Positions 38,101 through 50,600 of a stretch of DNA of 64,000 nt are shown piece after piece; within the stretch, counting starts at the first letter, position 1, and each line of letters starts with the position of its first letter. The DNA lies in the NCBI GenBank assembly GCA_038025085.1, contig CM076141.1:11286001-11350000 (forward strand), read 5' to 3'. The translations under genes and the position numbers were made by a program. The notes beneath the pieces are model-generated. The model was not told where the DNA came from, did no database searches, and worked only from the letters and a program-made list of their open reading frames with translations. The DNA comes from Tetragonia tetragonoides (Eukaryota > Streptophyta > Magnoliopsida > Caryophyllales > Aizoaceae).

Positions 38101-41100
38101 GATTTGCTGAAGCTCGGCCTCCAGGGATCTACAAACCGGACTACATTGATTCATTATATGCATTTTATCATGAAAGTAAGACCGACATACTTGTATGCCC
38201 TTCTACCCCAGAGTGGAAGAGATCCTCTGATTTTGATCTAAACGGTGAAGCGGTACCTGAAGATGACGACGGCCTTCCATATACTTCTGTCAATGTATGA
38301 ATTCATTTTTTTCTGATTTGAACTTCTTTTCTGTAGGAGAGCTAGTATTAGCGAAGCCTTGAGTTGAATATCTTTAACATTTAGTGGTCTACATGCGAAG
38401 AAACCTTAGATGCACTTATATGTCCTACTCCCCCTCTTCCTTCTTTGATTTTTATGATATAGAGAAAGTTATAATGAATTTGAGAACTACAAGAAAGAGA
38501 ACAAGGGTTCTTTTGGTATAAGCTTTTAATTTTTAAATTGGCCCAATTTGTTTGGACATCTGAAATAGTGATAGGCCCCGACTCCCTAGTGCTCTAGACG
38601 ACAGGGAACCTAAAACACGAAATAAAAGAACCACCGGACACCCGCAGTTATCTTTAAGAGTTGCAGTATGCTATACTCAAGAGACGCAAGATGATAACCC
38701 GATGAGAATCAGGAAGTGGAATGGTGGTACGACTTCTACCGGTTCGATTCTCATTGCTCACAATTTGGTAATCTCCTTGTTATCTTCCCAAGCATTGAGT
38801 CCTTCTAAGCTATCCAGATAAAAAGAAAAAAGATATTCTAATACTCTTAAGTTCATGGATGACAGGATGAGTTCGAGGGACATGCTTAACTATTTGAGAT
38901 CCTCAGTTAAATGAGCTTGCCGTGATTATTATCTGTTTACTACATGATTTTTGCGTCATGTCTTTTTGAGATTTTGTTATCTTTGGTGATGTGTACATGA
39001 AATTTCTGGGGCCTTTGTAAACTCTTCAAGGGTTTCTATCATTTTGAGTTCTTATTTTTTTGTTTGGAAACAGACCCCTATTTTTTAGGTACATTTTATG
39101 TGGTTGCTAAACTTATAAGCTAGACGATTTTTAGCCGAAAGCTTGATCCTCAAATGGATAGCTAACACCTAACGATCCCTAATTTTCCCACTTAATGTAT
39201 TTGAAATTCATACTAATGCATCTTTATTGTAATCAGGAGAAAAATGAGAATGCTGCTAAGCTTACCATTGATGATGTTTTGGGAGATAAAATTCCTGATG
39301 CGCAGGAGTTTCAGTTGCAGAGATTCTGCTACGACATGCTTAAGCTAGTGCCTGGGGTACGTTTTTTTTTAGATGCATCTTATGTCTCCCAAGCCCAAAA
39401 TGTTTTTACTTTCAATTTTGGTCTTATGAGTTTGGCTTTTAGTTGTACATTTGTGCATGTGTCTCTATCTCTTTATACAATACAGTTGAGAGTTATTCTG
39501 TCAACTGGAATTCCATTTGTCTAGGAAGATTTGCCTTGAATAATCCGAAGTTTTCGCAATATGAATGCAAATTGAGAAATCCATGCAGATAATCTTAAGT
39601 TTGCATTGGTGTTCATGTTTTGCACCCAAACTAGAAACTGCTATAGTTCTGGTACAAGTTAACTGACATCGCCTTGAGTGTCTTTTAGAATTACTTATCT
39701 TTTTATTTATTTCCATTGTTCTTTGTATTTCTCTCTCCACTATAATCCCTCCTTCCTCTTTCCCTTCCTTTACCCTTTGCCTAGTTTTCAATGTTCTTTC
39801 AATATTCATCACTCCCCCCCCCCTCCACAATTCGATACCCCCAGGCCCCCGCTCTTATAGCCTGAACCAGATCATTTCCATGTCACGTCTTTGAAATTAA
39901 AGGGGGAGGAAGGTGACAGTGGCAGTGCAGGGATCGAGGTGGTGTGCAAGCAAGGGAGTAATGGTGTTATGATTGTGGTGAAAAACAAGGTTGAGGCTCT
40001 GTTTTTGTTTACAGAGCCATGGGGCCCATGGGGAGAGAGGGGGAATAGATGAGACGAAGGTGGTGACAGCTGGGAATAAAATTGCAGTTGCGGTCGCAGT
40101 ATGGTTTGAATAACACGGATAGGTAGTGTTATGGGTTGTGGTTATTTTGCCGTGAACTTTATATTGGTCGTATCGGCTATGTATTGGCTGTATGGTATAC
40201 AAACTAGGTTTCGCAGACTGGCAAGCTTAAGAACTGATATACAACAGCCGGGATTTGATATCCTGGGTCGAGGTTACAGCGCTAGAGGTTGAGTGGTAGA
40301 TGGTGTTTTGTCTGGCAGATGATCGGGGCTGTGGTATTCTCTTTCTTTTTTGCTCGAGGTGATGTTTTGATGGTGAAGACTGATGAGAGTGGTCGATAAT
40401 GGCAGTTGACTAGTGGTGGACAGATGACAAAGGAACATAGTGGCGGCGAGTTGTTGTGGTCTTCTGGACAATGGGTTGTGCAAACACAGGGGAAAGGGGA
40501 GTGAGGAGAAAGTAATTAAGGGAGAAGGCTGAGAGGCTAGGTTTATAGTTTTCCTACACTTTGTTAGATAAAAGAAAATTGTACTAGTGAAGCTGTGAAA
40601 ATAGGAAACGAGGACAAGAAGCTCTCAAGAAACACTACGGTTACATATTCGCCCAGTTTTTCTGTCCATCAGAAGTCAAAGAACTCCTAAAAGGACCTCC
40701 TGCTCTAGCTAATGAAAAAGCTAAGTATGTGACCCTATCCGAAGCGAAAACAGGAGTCAAAGCTCTTTCAGAAAGCACTAAATGATCGCAATATAGGCAT
40801 TATGCCAACTAATCTTATCTCCCCAAAGCAGACTTGGAGTAATTCCAAAGCAGTGGCTGAGTTTTTTTTTTAATACTTTCTAAAAGCTCAAAACACTGGT
40901 TTGGGTGCAAAAATGAAACACGGAAAACTTAAGGCTGTGTGAATTTCTTGACCTGGGATTAGTATTGTTAGTGGTTACACCACGCAAACTTCAGAGCAAT
41001 TTGTCCATGTATTGTTTACTGTGTAGTTATCTTTTTTTTTTTTTTTTTTATATTTGTTTTTTATGTCGTCTATTCATTTCTGACAATTATGAGGATTCTA

Positions 41101-41616
41101 CAGCCAAAGAAATCATAAGAATATTGACTTGTATAATGCTTTAGTTTTTATTTTATTTTATGTTGACAAAATGCATTAGCCAATGGACTTGAAAAGTCTG
41201 AATAAGATCTCTTTATTACTTTGTTATCTTTAGTTTTGTAGTGCTGTGCTGGTCACTCACTGTTGCAATGATTTTTTTTGCAGGCAAGGGGACGTACACA
41301 ATTTCCAGGGTCACATCCAGTTTCTCTAGATAGGTTCAAATTTTACCCCCTTTTTATAGTTTATCATCTTGGACAGAGACAGATTAAGTTTCCTTCTTTA
41401 AAAATTCTCTCTAAAAAAAAAAAAAAAGTTTCCTTCTTTAGAATTTAAAGCCAAGTTATATTCTATGTTCTATGCTTAACCCTGAGTGGGTAGGTCAACG
41501 GGTATGACCTGTGAATTTTATTTCAGAGAGGTCCAAGCCTCCTCAGGTGCATTGGAGGTTTTCCTGGTCGTTAGCTTCAGGGCCATGAAATTTGTCGGGC
41601 AAAAGCCTGGATACCC

Positions 41617-41653
<37 letters not shown>

Positions 41654-44600
41654 CCCAGTAAGTATCCCGCCTAGGGCGGGTGGGAGGTCCGGATGTACGC
41701 GGTCTTACCCCTAACTAGTCGCCTAGAAGAGAGACTGTTTCCGAAAGACCCACAAAAACTTTTTTTTTTTTTTTTTTTTTTTGGGTAATAAAAAAAGCAA
41801 TAAAGGATGATCAAAAGGGCAAGAGAAGTAAAGCAGTAAACATACTAACACAAGATATTACTAAATGAACAACATAAAGTGAAGAAGACACTACAGGCTA
41901 TAAACAAAATGAATCAACCTCTAGTACTAGCCAATGCAAAAACCATAATCTAACGAGGATCCTCTACACGAATCCTACTACGCCATAATTTCCTATCTAG
42001 GACCAAGTCCTCGGTAAGTTCTAGAAGGGTCAAATCCTGCCTGATTACCTCTCCCCAAGTCTTCTTCGGGCGTCCTCTTCTTCGTTTACAGTCTCTAAGT
42101 ATAATTCTCTCTCACCTTCTCACCGGTGCATCTCGATGTCTCCTCCTCACATGCCCAAGCCACCTAAGCCTTGTTTCTTGCATCTTGTTGTCAATATCGG
42201 TCACTCCCACCTTGCCTCTCAACACTTCGTTCCTAATTTTATCTCTTCTTGTAGAGTTGCACATCCAGCGAAGCATCCTCATCTCGGTCACCCGCATCTT
42301 CTGCAAATGCACCTGCCTCACCGGCCAACACTCCACCCCATATAGCATAGCCTGATGGCTGTATAATAGAATTTGCCTTTAAGTTTTAGTGGAATTTTTC
42401 TGTCACATAGAACTCCTGTTGCACTCCTCCACTTTAGCCACCCTGTTCTGATACGATGAGTCACGTCATCATCAATCTCGCCGTTGTCCTGTATGATTGA
42501 ACCGAGATATTTGAAACAATCCCTCTTCGGTACCACTTCAGTACCAATCTTAATCTCCATATTCGAGGCAACCCCATCTCTTGTAAATTTGCATTCCAAG
42601 TACTCGGTCTTTGTCCGACTTAACTTAAATCCCTTTGACTCTAGTGTATCCCGCCAAAGTTCTAGTTTGGCATTAACACCTTCTCTAGTCTCGTCTATCA
42701 AAATAATGTCGTCGGCAAACAACATACACCAAGGCACATCCCCCTGAATAGTCTTAGTGAGCTCATCCATAACGGTTGCGAATAAAAAGGGACTCAACGA
42801 TGGCCCCTGATATAACCCAATATCTATAGAAAATTGCTCAGTTTCCCCTCCTATAGTCCTGAACCTGGTCCTCACTCCTTCATACATATCCTTAATAACT
42901 CGAATATAGGCGACTGGAACCCCCTTGGATTCCAAACACCTCCACATAACTTCTTTTGGTACCCTGTCATAAGCCTTCTCCAAATCAATGAAAACCATGT
43001 GCAAGTCCCTTTGTCTATCTCTGTAGTACTCCATAGAACGTCTAATCAGATGAATCGCTTCTGTTGTTGACCTCCCTGGCATGAAACCGAATTGGTTCTC
43101 CGAGATAAGAGTACTCTTCCTTAGTCTCTTCTCAATCACTCTCTTCCATAGCTTCATGGTGTGACTGAGTAGCTTAATACCTCTATAGTTATTGCAGCTT
43201 TGAATATCTCCTTTGTTCTTGTATAGAGGAATCAATGTGCTGAGCCGCCACTCCTCCGGCATCCTTGCAGATTTGAGGATCATGTTGAAAAGCCTAACTA
43301 ACCACAATAAACCTTCTTCCCCCAAACTCTTCCATACCTCTATGGGTATCTCATCTGGTTCTACTGCCTTTCCACTCTTCATCGTCCTCATGGCCCCTTT
43401 GATTTCTTCCTTCGTAACACGACGACAAAAGCTGTAGTTACAGTGTTGCTCGGATGTGCTAAGATCTCCCAACGAAATGTCTACGTCCCCAACCTTGTTA
43501 AAAAGCTCATTGAAATACCCATGCCACCTCCTCTTGATGTTCGCTTCGTCCACAAGAACTCGTCCCGCCTCATCCTTAATACAACGAACTTGATCCAGGT
43601 CTCTAGTCTTCCTCTCCCTAGCTCTCGCCAACCTGTAAACGTCCTGTTCTCCCTCCTTAGTGGCCAATTTTTGGTACAAGCTATCATAGGCTTTACTTTT
43701 GGCTTCTGCTACTGATTTCTTTGCCTCCTTCTTTGCCGTTCTGTAGACTTCTCGCTTCTCCACCCTTTCCTCATCTATAGTGCTATCCATTAGAGCTTTA
43801 TAGGCAACCTTCTTAGCCTTCACCCTGTTTTGAATGTCCTCACTCCACCACCAGGATTCCTTCTTGCTACTTCCTATCCCTCTTGCAACTCCTAAGGTCT
43901 CCTTTGCCGCATTTCTAATGAGATCCGCCACCCCTGTCCACATTTGACTCGCATTTCCTTCTCTTTTCCAGATGCTATCCGACTCAACCTTGGCCAAAAG
44001 CCTGGATACCCATGTTATGTAAAAACAAAATGTTATGTTCCATGCTTATTTGACCGTGTCTCACGTTCAGCTCCAGCATAAGCTGTTATATTCTGTTTAT
44101 TGATTTATCTTTTTTGGGGTTTGGGTGGGTGGGGGTGGCTTGGTTGGTTGTTTGCAGCAGCAACTGGGTAATGAGACGCAATAGGTTTAGCACCCCTCTG
44201 CTTTTGTGCATGATGGATTGTTGGTTGCGTAATTGAGTCAAAATATTAATTTTACTATAACCTTGCTACTCCATATTTTTGTTGATCCTTTTCCGTAGGA
44301 AGATTATATTATGTTTGTCGCTAATTAGCTATATAGTATCAGGTGGATGTGGTAGTATTTTTTGCATTTAGTAAAGTGTTCTGTGTATTTTCATAATTGC
44401 CCGTTGCTTGCCTAAATATATGTCTTTCGTACTTCTATATCTGATGACAATTCATAGGTTATCATGAAAAAGCTAATTTAGATGGACATGATAGGTATAA
44501 GTGGCGCAGCCCTAAATGTCAAATAAAGACACTAGAAATAAATTAGGGGGTAGAGTTCGGTGAGGATCTATGGAGGAATTGCCTCTTCTTCTTAAGGTAA

Positions 44601-47600
44601 ACATGTATGGAGCCAGTTTCCCTTATATGCTTCGCTTGGTTTAAGGTGCTGTTCTTGACTTCTTGTATTAACCTCAGAAAATCAGCCTTACGTACACTTG
44701 CACACTAAGCTACTCTTGTAGTTTGAACTGGACAATGTGTGATTTCTAAGTCTTAAGGCTAAATATCTGAAATTTTCTTATATATTGGAATTACCTAATC
44801 ATTCTAAGTTCAACAATGTGTAGAGCCAATTTTTTTGTGCTTCCCTTAGCTGGGAAATCAGCCTATCTAAGGATATTTTTGAGCAGTCATACTACCATGT
44901 TTACTTATGATTGGTGGGTATGGGAAAGTTAACAGCTCGGAGATCATCTCGCACAGACCCACTGAGGAATTTGACAAAAGGAGAAAATCAGTTGATTGGG
45001 ACAAGATTATGACTTAAAATTATGGGATGGGAACTGAAAGTGATGTGAAAGTTTTCTGATAATACTAACCTTGGTGAGACCTCTGATCTATTCCAGAGGT
45101 CCCAAGTTTGACTCTTCTCAGGGCAACTGGAGGTTTTCCTGGTCGTTAACTTTGGGGCCCATGTGATTTGTCAAGCAAAGCTTGGATACCCATGTTATCT
45201 AAAAAATAAAGTTTTCAGATAATACTGCTCTAGGCTCATCTCTTTACTCTGATCACTCATGCTGCTGCTGGTGGAAAGATTTTTCAAAATGGTTTTTGGG
45301 AAGAGGCTTTTTAATTTGGGTAGCGAATATTTTCTCTTTGTCCATATTTATTTGGAATTGTAAGGTTCCTCTTAAGGTGCGTGCATTTGTGTGGACTCTG
45401 TTGCTTGGTAAGCTGAATGCCCATGATATGCTACAGCGGAGGCCTGGCTGGTCCCTTTGGCCAGGAATGTGTGTTATGTGTCGTCACGATGAGGAAGATT
45501 GTTTGCACTTGTTTCTGACATGCGGGTTTGCTAGGTCCTTATGGGATAGGTTACTGTGTGGCGAATCGTTTGTGTGCCCAGCTACGGTTGGCCAGTTCTT
45601 ACGAATACAGTTCTCTGCAATGAGGAGGGATAAGGAGGGTAGGGTGTTATGGAGGTGTGCTTGCTTGTCTACTCTATGGTGCATTTGGTTGGAGAGGAAT
45701 TCGAGGATATTATCCAACTCTGGGAGGATTACTGATTGTGTTTGGGATCATATAGTTTACTTGGCCTCCCTTTGGGATAAGGCCGCTGGCGCCTTGAAAG
45801 ATGTCCCGCTTACGGTTGTCCAACGCCATTGGCGTGACTTGTAGATGTTTTGTTCCTTTCCAAGGATATCTTGTCCTCCATTTTTGTATTCTTTTAACAA
45901 TTATTTAATAAAATTTTTACTTATCTAAAAAAAATCACTGTCCTTGATCCTCTTTTGGGAATTAGGATACTCTCTTTGCACATAAGAGGAGCATTGCAGG
46001 CTCTGCTGGACATAAATTGAACACTTAATCCTTTTGTTACGATTGGTGTTAAAGTGGGTAATAGAATCATAGAGCACTTATGAATTGATTAATGACTCTT
46101 AGTTACAGTTATCTTCTGATGATAATGTTACAGAGACCAATGATTACTCCTCAGGAGACTCAAATAATATTTGAATACCAATAACCAAATACCACGTCAT
46201 CCATTTGAGATAATTGGTAAGGGGAAAGCTCGATAGTGGGTTCTTGATGAGGGAGATAGTCATGAAGGCGAAGTCATGGTTTCCAGAAGGTCTATATTGA
46301 TTTTTTGTAGTAGACTCAACCCTCATGTTTGAAGATGTAGTTGATTTGCAGTTTATGATTATACTCTGGTATGAATTTTCATGTATGGCCTTAAGTTGTA
46401 TCTGGTCTTTCTTGGTTGCAGGGATAACTTGCAACTGTTGAGGCAGCGTTATTACTATGCTACATGGAAAGCTGATGGAACTAGATACATGCTGCTCCTT
46501 TCTCCTGATGGATGCTATCTGGTTGACAGAAGTTTTAAATTTCGGAGGGTCCAGATGAGGTTTCCCTGCAAGAACATGACTGAAGTATGCGTTGAGGCAC
46601 ATCTCATTCATGAAAATATTTCTGTCTGGACCTTACACAGAGCTGAGGTGTTTTGTACAATATTTGCTGATGATGTTATCTTTTTTCATGTGGTGGTCAG
46701 TTTCACCAGTTTACTTTGCTTGATGGAGAAATGGTCATTGATACTGTGAGCCCTGAGAAGCAGGAGAGAAGATACCTAATCTATGACTTGATTGCGATTA
46801 ATCGTGTTTCCATTGTAGAGGTTAGATATTTAGTTCCTTTCACAATCGAAATTCGTAATGTGGCCTGTGTTGATTCTGGCTTTTAATCTTCTAGAGTTGA
46901 TAAATCTCACGTTTTGGATGTCTGAGGGCGTACTTTGTTATTGTCAAAAAGAGATTTATGACTGAAGTTCCTGATCATTGTGTAGGGAACATCTTTTCTT
47001 TTGCATCTTACCAAATGTGCCTTACTGAACAAAATTGAAGCAGCCCGCATGACTTATTAATAAAAGTGTTTGTATCTTACTATCTTAACTTTTAAGCTCC
47101 CTTGTATGAACTATAGTGGTTTTTTTCCTTTTCTTTTGCTAAACAGATATGATACACTTTAATAATATACAATTCTTAAAAAAACCACCATGTAAGAGAC
47201 TGAACAACAAAGATTACGGGTTCAGTGAAGATTTCGGCAACCACCTTCGGAGTCCTTTTGCTTGGCACAGAGGGGTTGCTCAGGTATTAAAATTTTCCTT
47301 TACAAAAGCCTTGGATCAAAGGGTGGTTAGTAAATTCACTTGCTAGTCACCCGTATAGTAGATCTATTAATCAGTGCAATTAATGGCTTGATGGCAAACA
47401 TTTTGGCTGATATAAAGAGGGGGGGGGGGTTAGAAAGAAATTACGAAGTTTTATTTTCCACTTAATTATCAAAAAAAAAAAAAAGGTTTTATTTTCCACT
47501 CAGTTTGAAGGTTACTAACCCTTTTTGTGTAGGGTGGGATTGTCTGCTTGAAGGATGTGAGGAGGGACCAGGGAGAATGAATCTTTTCAACTTCTGTTTC

Positions 47601-50600
47601 ATTTTATCTGTTAATGGGGATTGGGGATTATGCCGTGTCTTTTGTCAGCCTTTTTTTTTCCCCACTTCCCCACCCTGCTCCTTTGGTAACAATGAAACAC
47701 AAATGTGCAATTGTGGGACCCAGACAATTATGTACTTATTATATTCAGAATGGAGTCAGGAGTAGATTAATGTGAAATGTGTTGTGCAATGGTCTGTAAA
47801 TGAGCTCGTCCATCACAATATTGCAGGTCATTAAGTTGTTGTGAGTCACCTAACTGCTGATCTTTTCATGCTCTTGGAATGTAGTAATCACTTTGATTTT
47901 ATTGATCCTCATCCCCATTCCCCTCCCTTTTGCACTGGTGGTTGTAATGATGCTTAAAAGAGTCAGAAGCTCATTTATTCAACCAATGATGGCCACTGCA
48001 CGTGGGTCAAATAGGCCAGTTATTGGGTCAGAGCCCCCAGACATCCTAGCTGAGCCTATGGCCCATATGTTGATTAAGGTGTCCCTGTTTCTAAGGGACA
48101 CTCTGGATCGAACCTGGAGCCCACTTGTGGGAAGCCATTTAGCAACCCATTAGGTATTGCACAGTTGGTTAAGAGTCGGATATAATTTACTTGGAGTTAA
48201 CTTATTGCTTTATGTTTTTATTTTCTTTAACACTGAATAACAATGTTTTCACACATCTAGAAGGGCATTTTTAGTTCTAGAGGTTTTTTGTGTGCTTTTT
48301 TGGTGTGTGTGTGTGTGTTGGGGGGGGGGGGGGTTTCTTCGGTTATTCGAGTTCCCTTCTGTGGTGCTTAATAGGTAGCTATATCTTTTGCAGCGGCCCT
48401 TCTATGAACGTTGGAAGATGATTGAGAAAGAGGTTGTTGAACCCCGGAATAGTGAGCGTCGGAATATGGAACCGCATCCAAAGCCACCTTACAGATATGA
48501 TCTAGAACCATTTAGGGTATGTATTTCAACTGACATTTTAGATATTGTTCTTTTTATATTTTTATTTTAGGTATAGGACTTTTTAGATATTGTTGTCAGG
48601 AACCATTCGGAGTGTAGTTTAGCATTTGTCTTCATTTCCTCCTTTGGCTGTTCTGCAGTTAATGTATCTGGTAACATATTCTCCAGGTTAGGAGGAAGGA
48701 CTTTTGGTTGCTGTCAACTGTCGGTAAGGTTTTGAAGGAATTCATCCCGAAACTTTCCCATGAAGCTGATGGTCTCATATTTCAGGTACTTGTACATAAC
48801 ATCTGGTTGATACTATTATACTTTATGAAACTTGTTGCCTTTGTAAGTAAAAAATTAAAATAAAAACCTTAAATAAAACTACAAGTAGTGTAACTGTAAA
48901 GCTTTTGCTTTTAAACAGGTGCTCTTTTCACAGTCAGTTGTGGCGAATGAGGATAAGGCATCTTCTAAAGAGAAGCTTAACAAACTGATTGATTCCTGTG
49001 GATTTTTGAAATAACTCCCTCTCCCCAATTACTTTAGATCTTAGAGCAGCTAGATATGTAACCCGATCCTCAAGCAACTCAGGTGCAAAGGATAACTAAG
49101 AGGAAACCTGTGTACTTCTCTCTAGCAAGATACACCACATGATGGCCAAGAGAGCACCATTCCCACATTATATTGTTTACCTTTTCCTCTAAAATCCACA
49201 AATTGGAGTCAAACCTCCAAAACAAAGGAGGACACACCCAAGACTCCAATATGCACCAAACAATGTGCTGTTTAAATACTGTGCAGCTTGATAGAAATAG
49301 CCAAAGAGAGGGACAAGGAAAGACCTAGAGATTGAGGATGACTGGCTGTGGAGGGGCAGGATGATGATGTAGGGGGAGATGGAAGGAAAAGGAATAACAG
49401 AAGAAAATAAGCAAATTAATTTAAAACAGAATAAATCAATTTAAAATAACTAGTTAATATAGTAAGCGTAAAAGGTGAAATCGGTGCTCCTTCACAAAAA
49501 AGATGCTATAAAAGGCGGTTCTCTGGTTAAAAAATTACATGTGCAACCTTCAAAGTAACCTATTTATTAAGCGGTTCCCATAAAATTTTCCTATTTAATT
49601 CGATACTTACGTTTCTAATACAAAATATACTTTAGGCGTGCGTTTATCTAACCTCTTCGAATTTCGTGTATCACTGGCTCAAGGATGCTGAGCTGCGGTT
49701 GCCACTATGGGCGTGCCTTGATGAGTGACCGACAACTAAGTCCCCTTGAGCAATCTGATGATGATAGATAAGCTATATTTTGAAAGACTTATCTTCTTTC
49801 CTGCAAAATTGTTTGTGAACATGCTAGAACTTATCCAGGTCAGCTGGTTGGCACAATGTAGTGTCATATGGGAACCGCAACTGTGCGAAACTTGCACCGA
49901 CAGCCTGCCCACACCCTAATACCTTCACCGCTTTTTACATGACACTCCTCTCAGATGTTCAAACACATCCACCACAAGAGCGAACAAAATAGGAGAAAGT
50001 TCGAATCCCCTAGACGAGGTAAACCACTCTCTAGTCAGGACAGAGAAAATGCATGTGAAAAACAACCTCGAATTGACTAATCTGAAATTCATCACCTCCA
50101 TTTCATCCCAAGCCCCATCTTCTTAAGCACCATTTCAAGGAGGTTCCAGCTGACTATCAAAATTCCTTGATGTCTGACATGCCACATTGAGGAATTTATT
50201 TATTATAAAAGGAGAAAGAGTGGAGACACATGTCCTCCGTTTAGGGAAAGATAATACATGATCTTTTCCTGATGGCGTGTTGATTGTTTTTCTTTGCCGT
50301 CCTTTACATGGGTAATATCAATTGGTGAGAGTGGGGGTAATTGTGTTTGCTTTAAGAGAGAGGGAGGAAGGGAGGCTATATTGCCTCGTGACGTTCCCTC
50401 GTGACGTTCCGCATTTTGGCGTAGGTAGGCAAGATAAAAAACCGATATGTATCGCCTATATGATGTGTGTTGGCGGAGATTTGATACCGTGGCTGGGAGG
50501 GAATAATGCTAAACTGTGGAATAATCATCTCTTCTTTGCATTTCTCTAACTTCTACCAGTGAAGTGGTGGTTCTTCCAACACTTGTCGTGTATCAATTGT

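Noticed and set aside
41617..41654. (CAA)n as an independent microsatellite or poly-Gln coding tract
   Set aside because: It is the (TTG)n tail of the minus-strand RTE LINE, placed exactly at its target duplication.
47990..48150. Another SINE suggested by a minus-strand GGTTCGATCC
   Set aside because: Only the B-box-like word is present; no tail, A box or target duplication was found.
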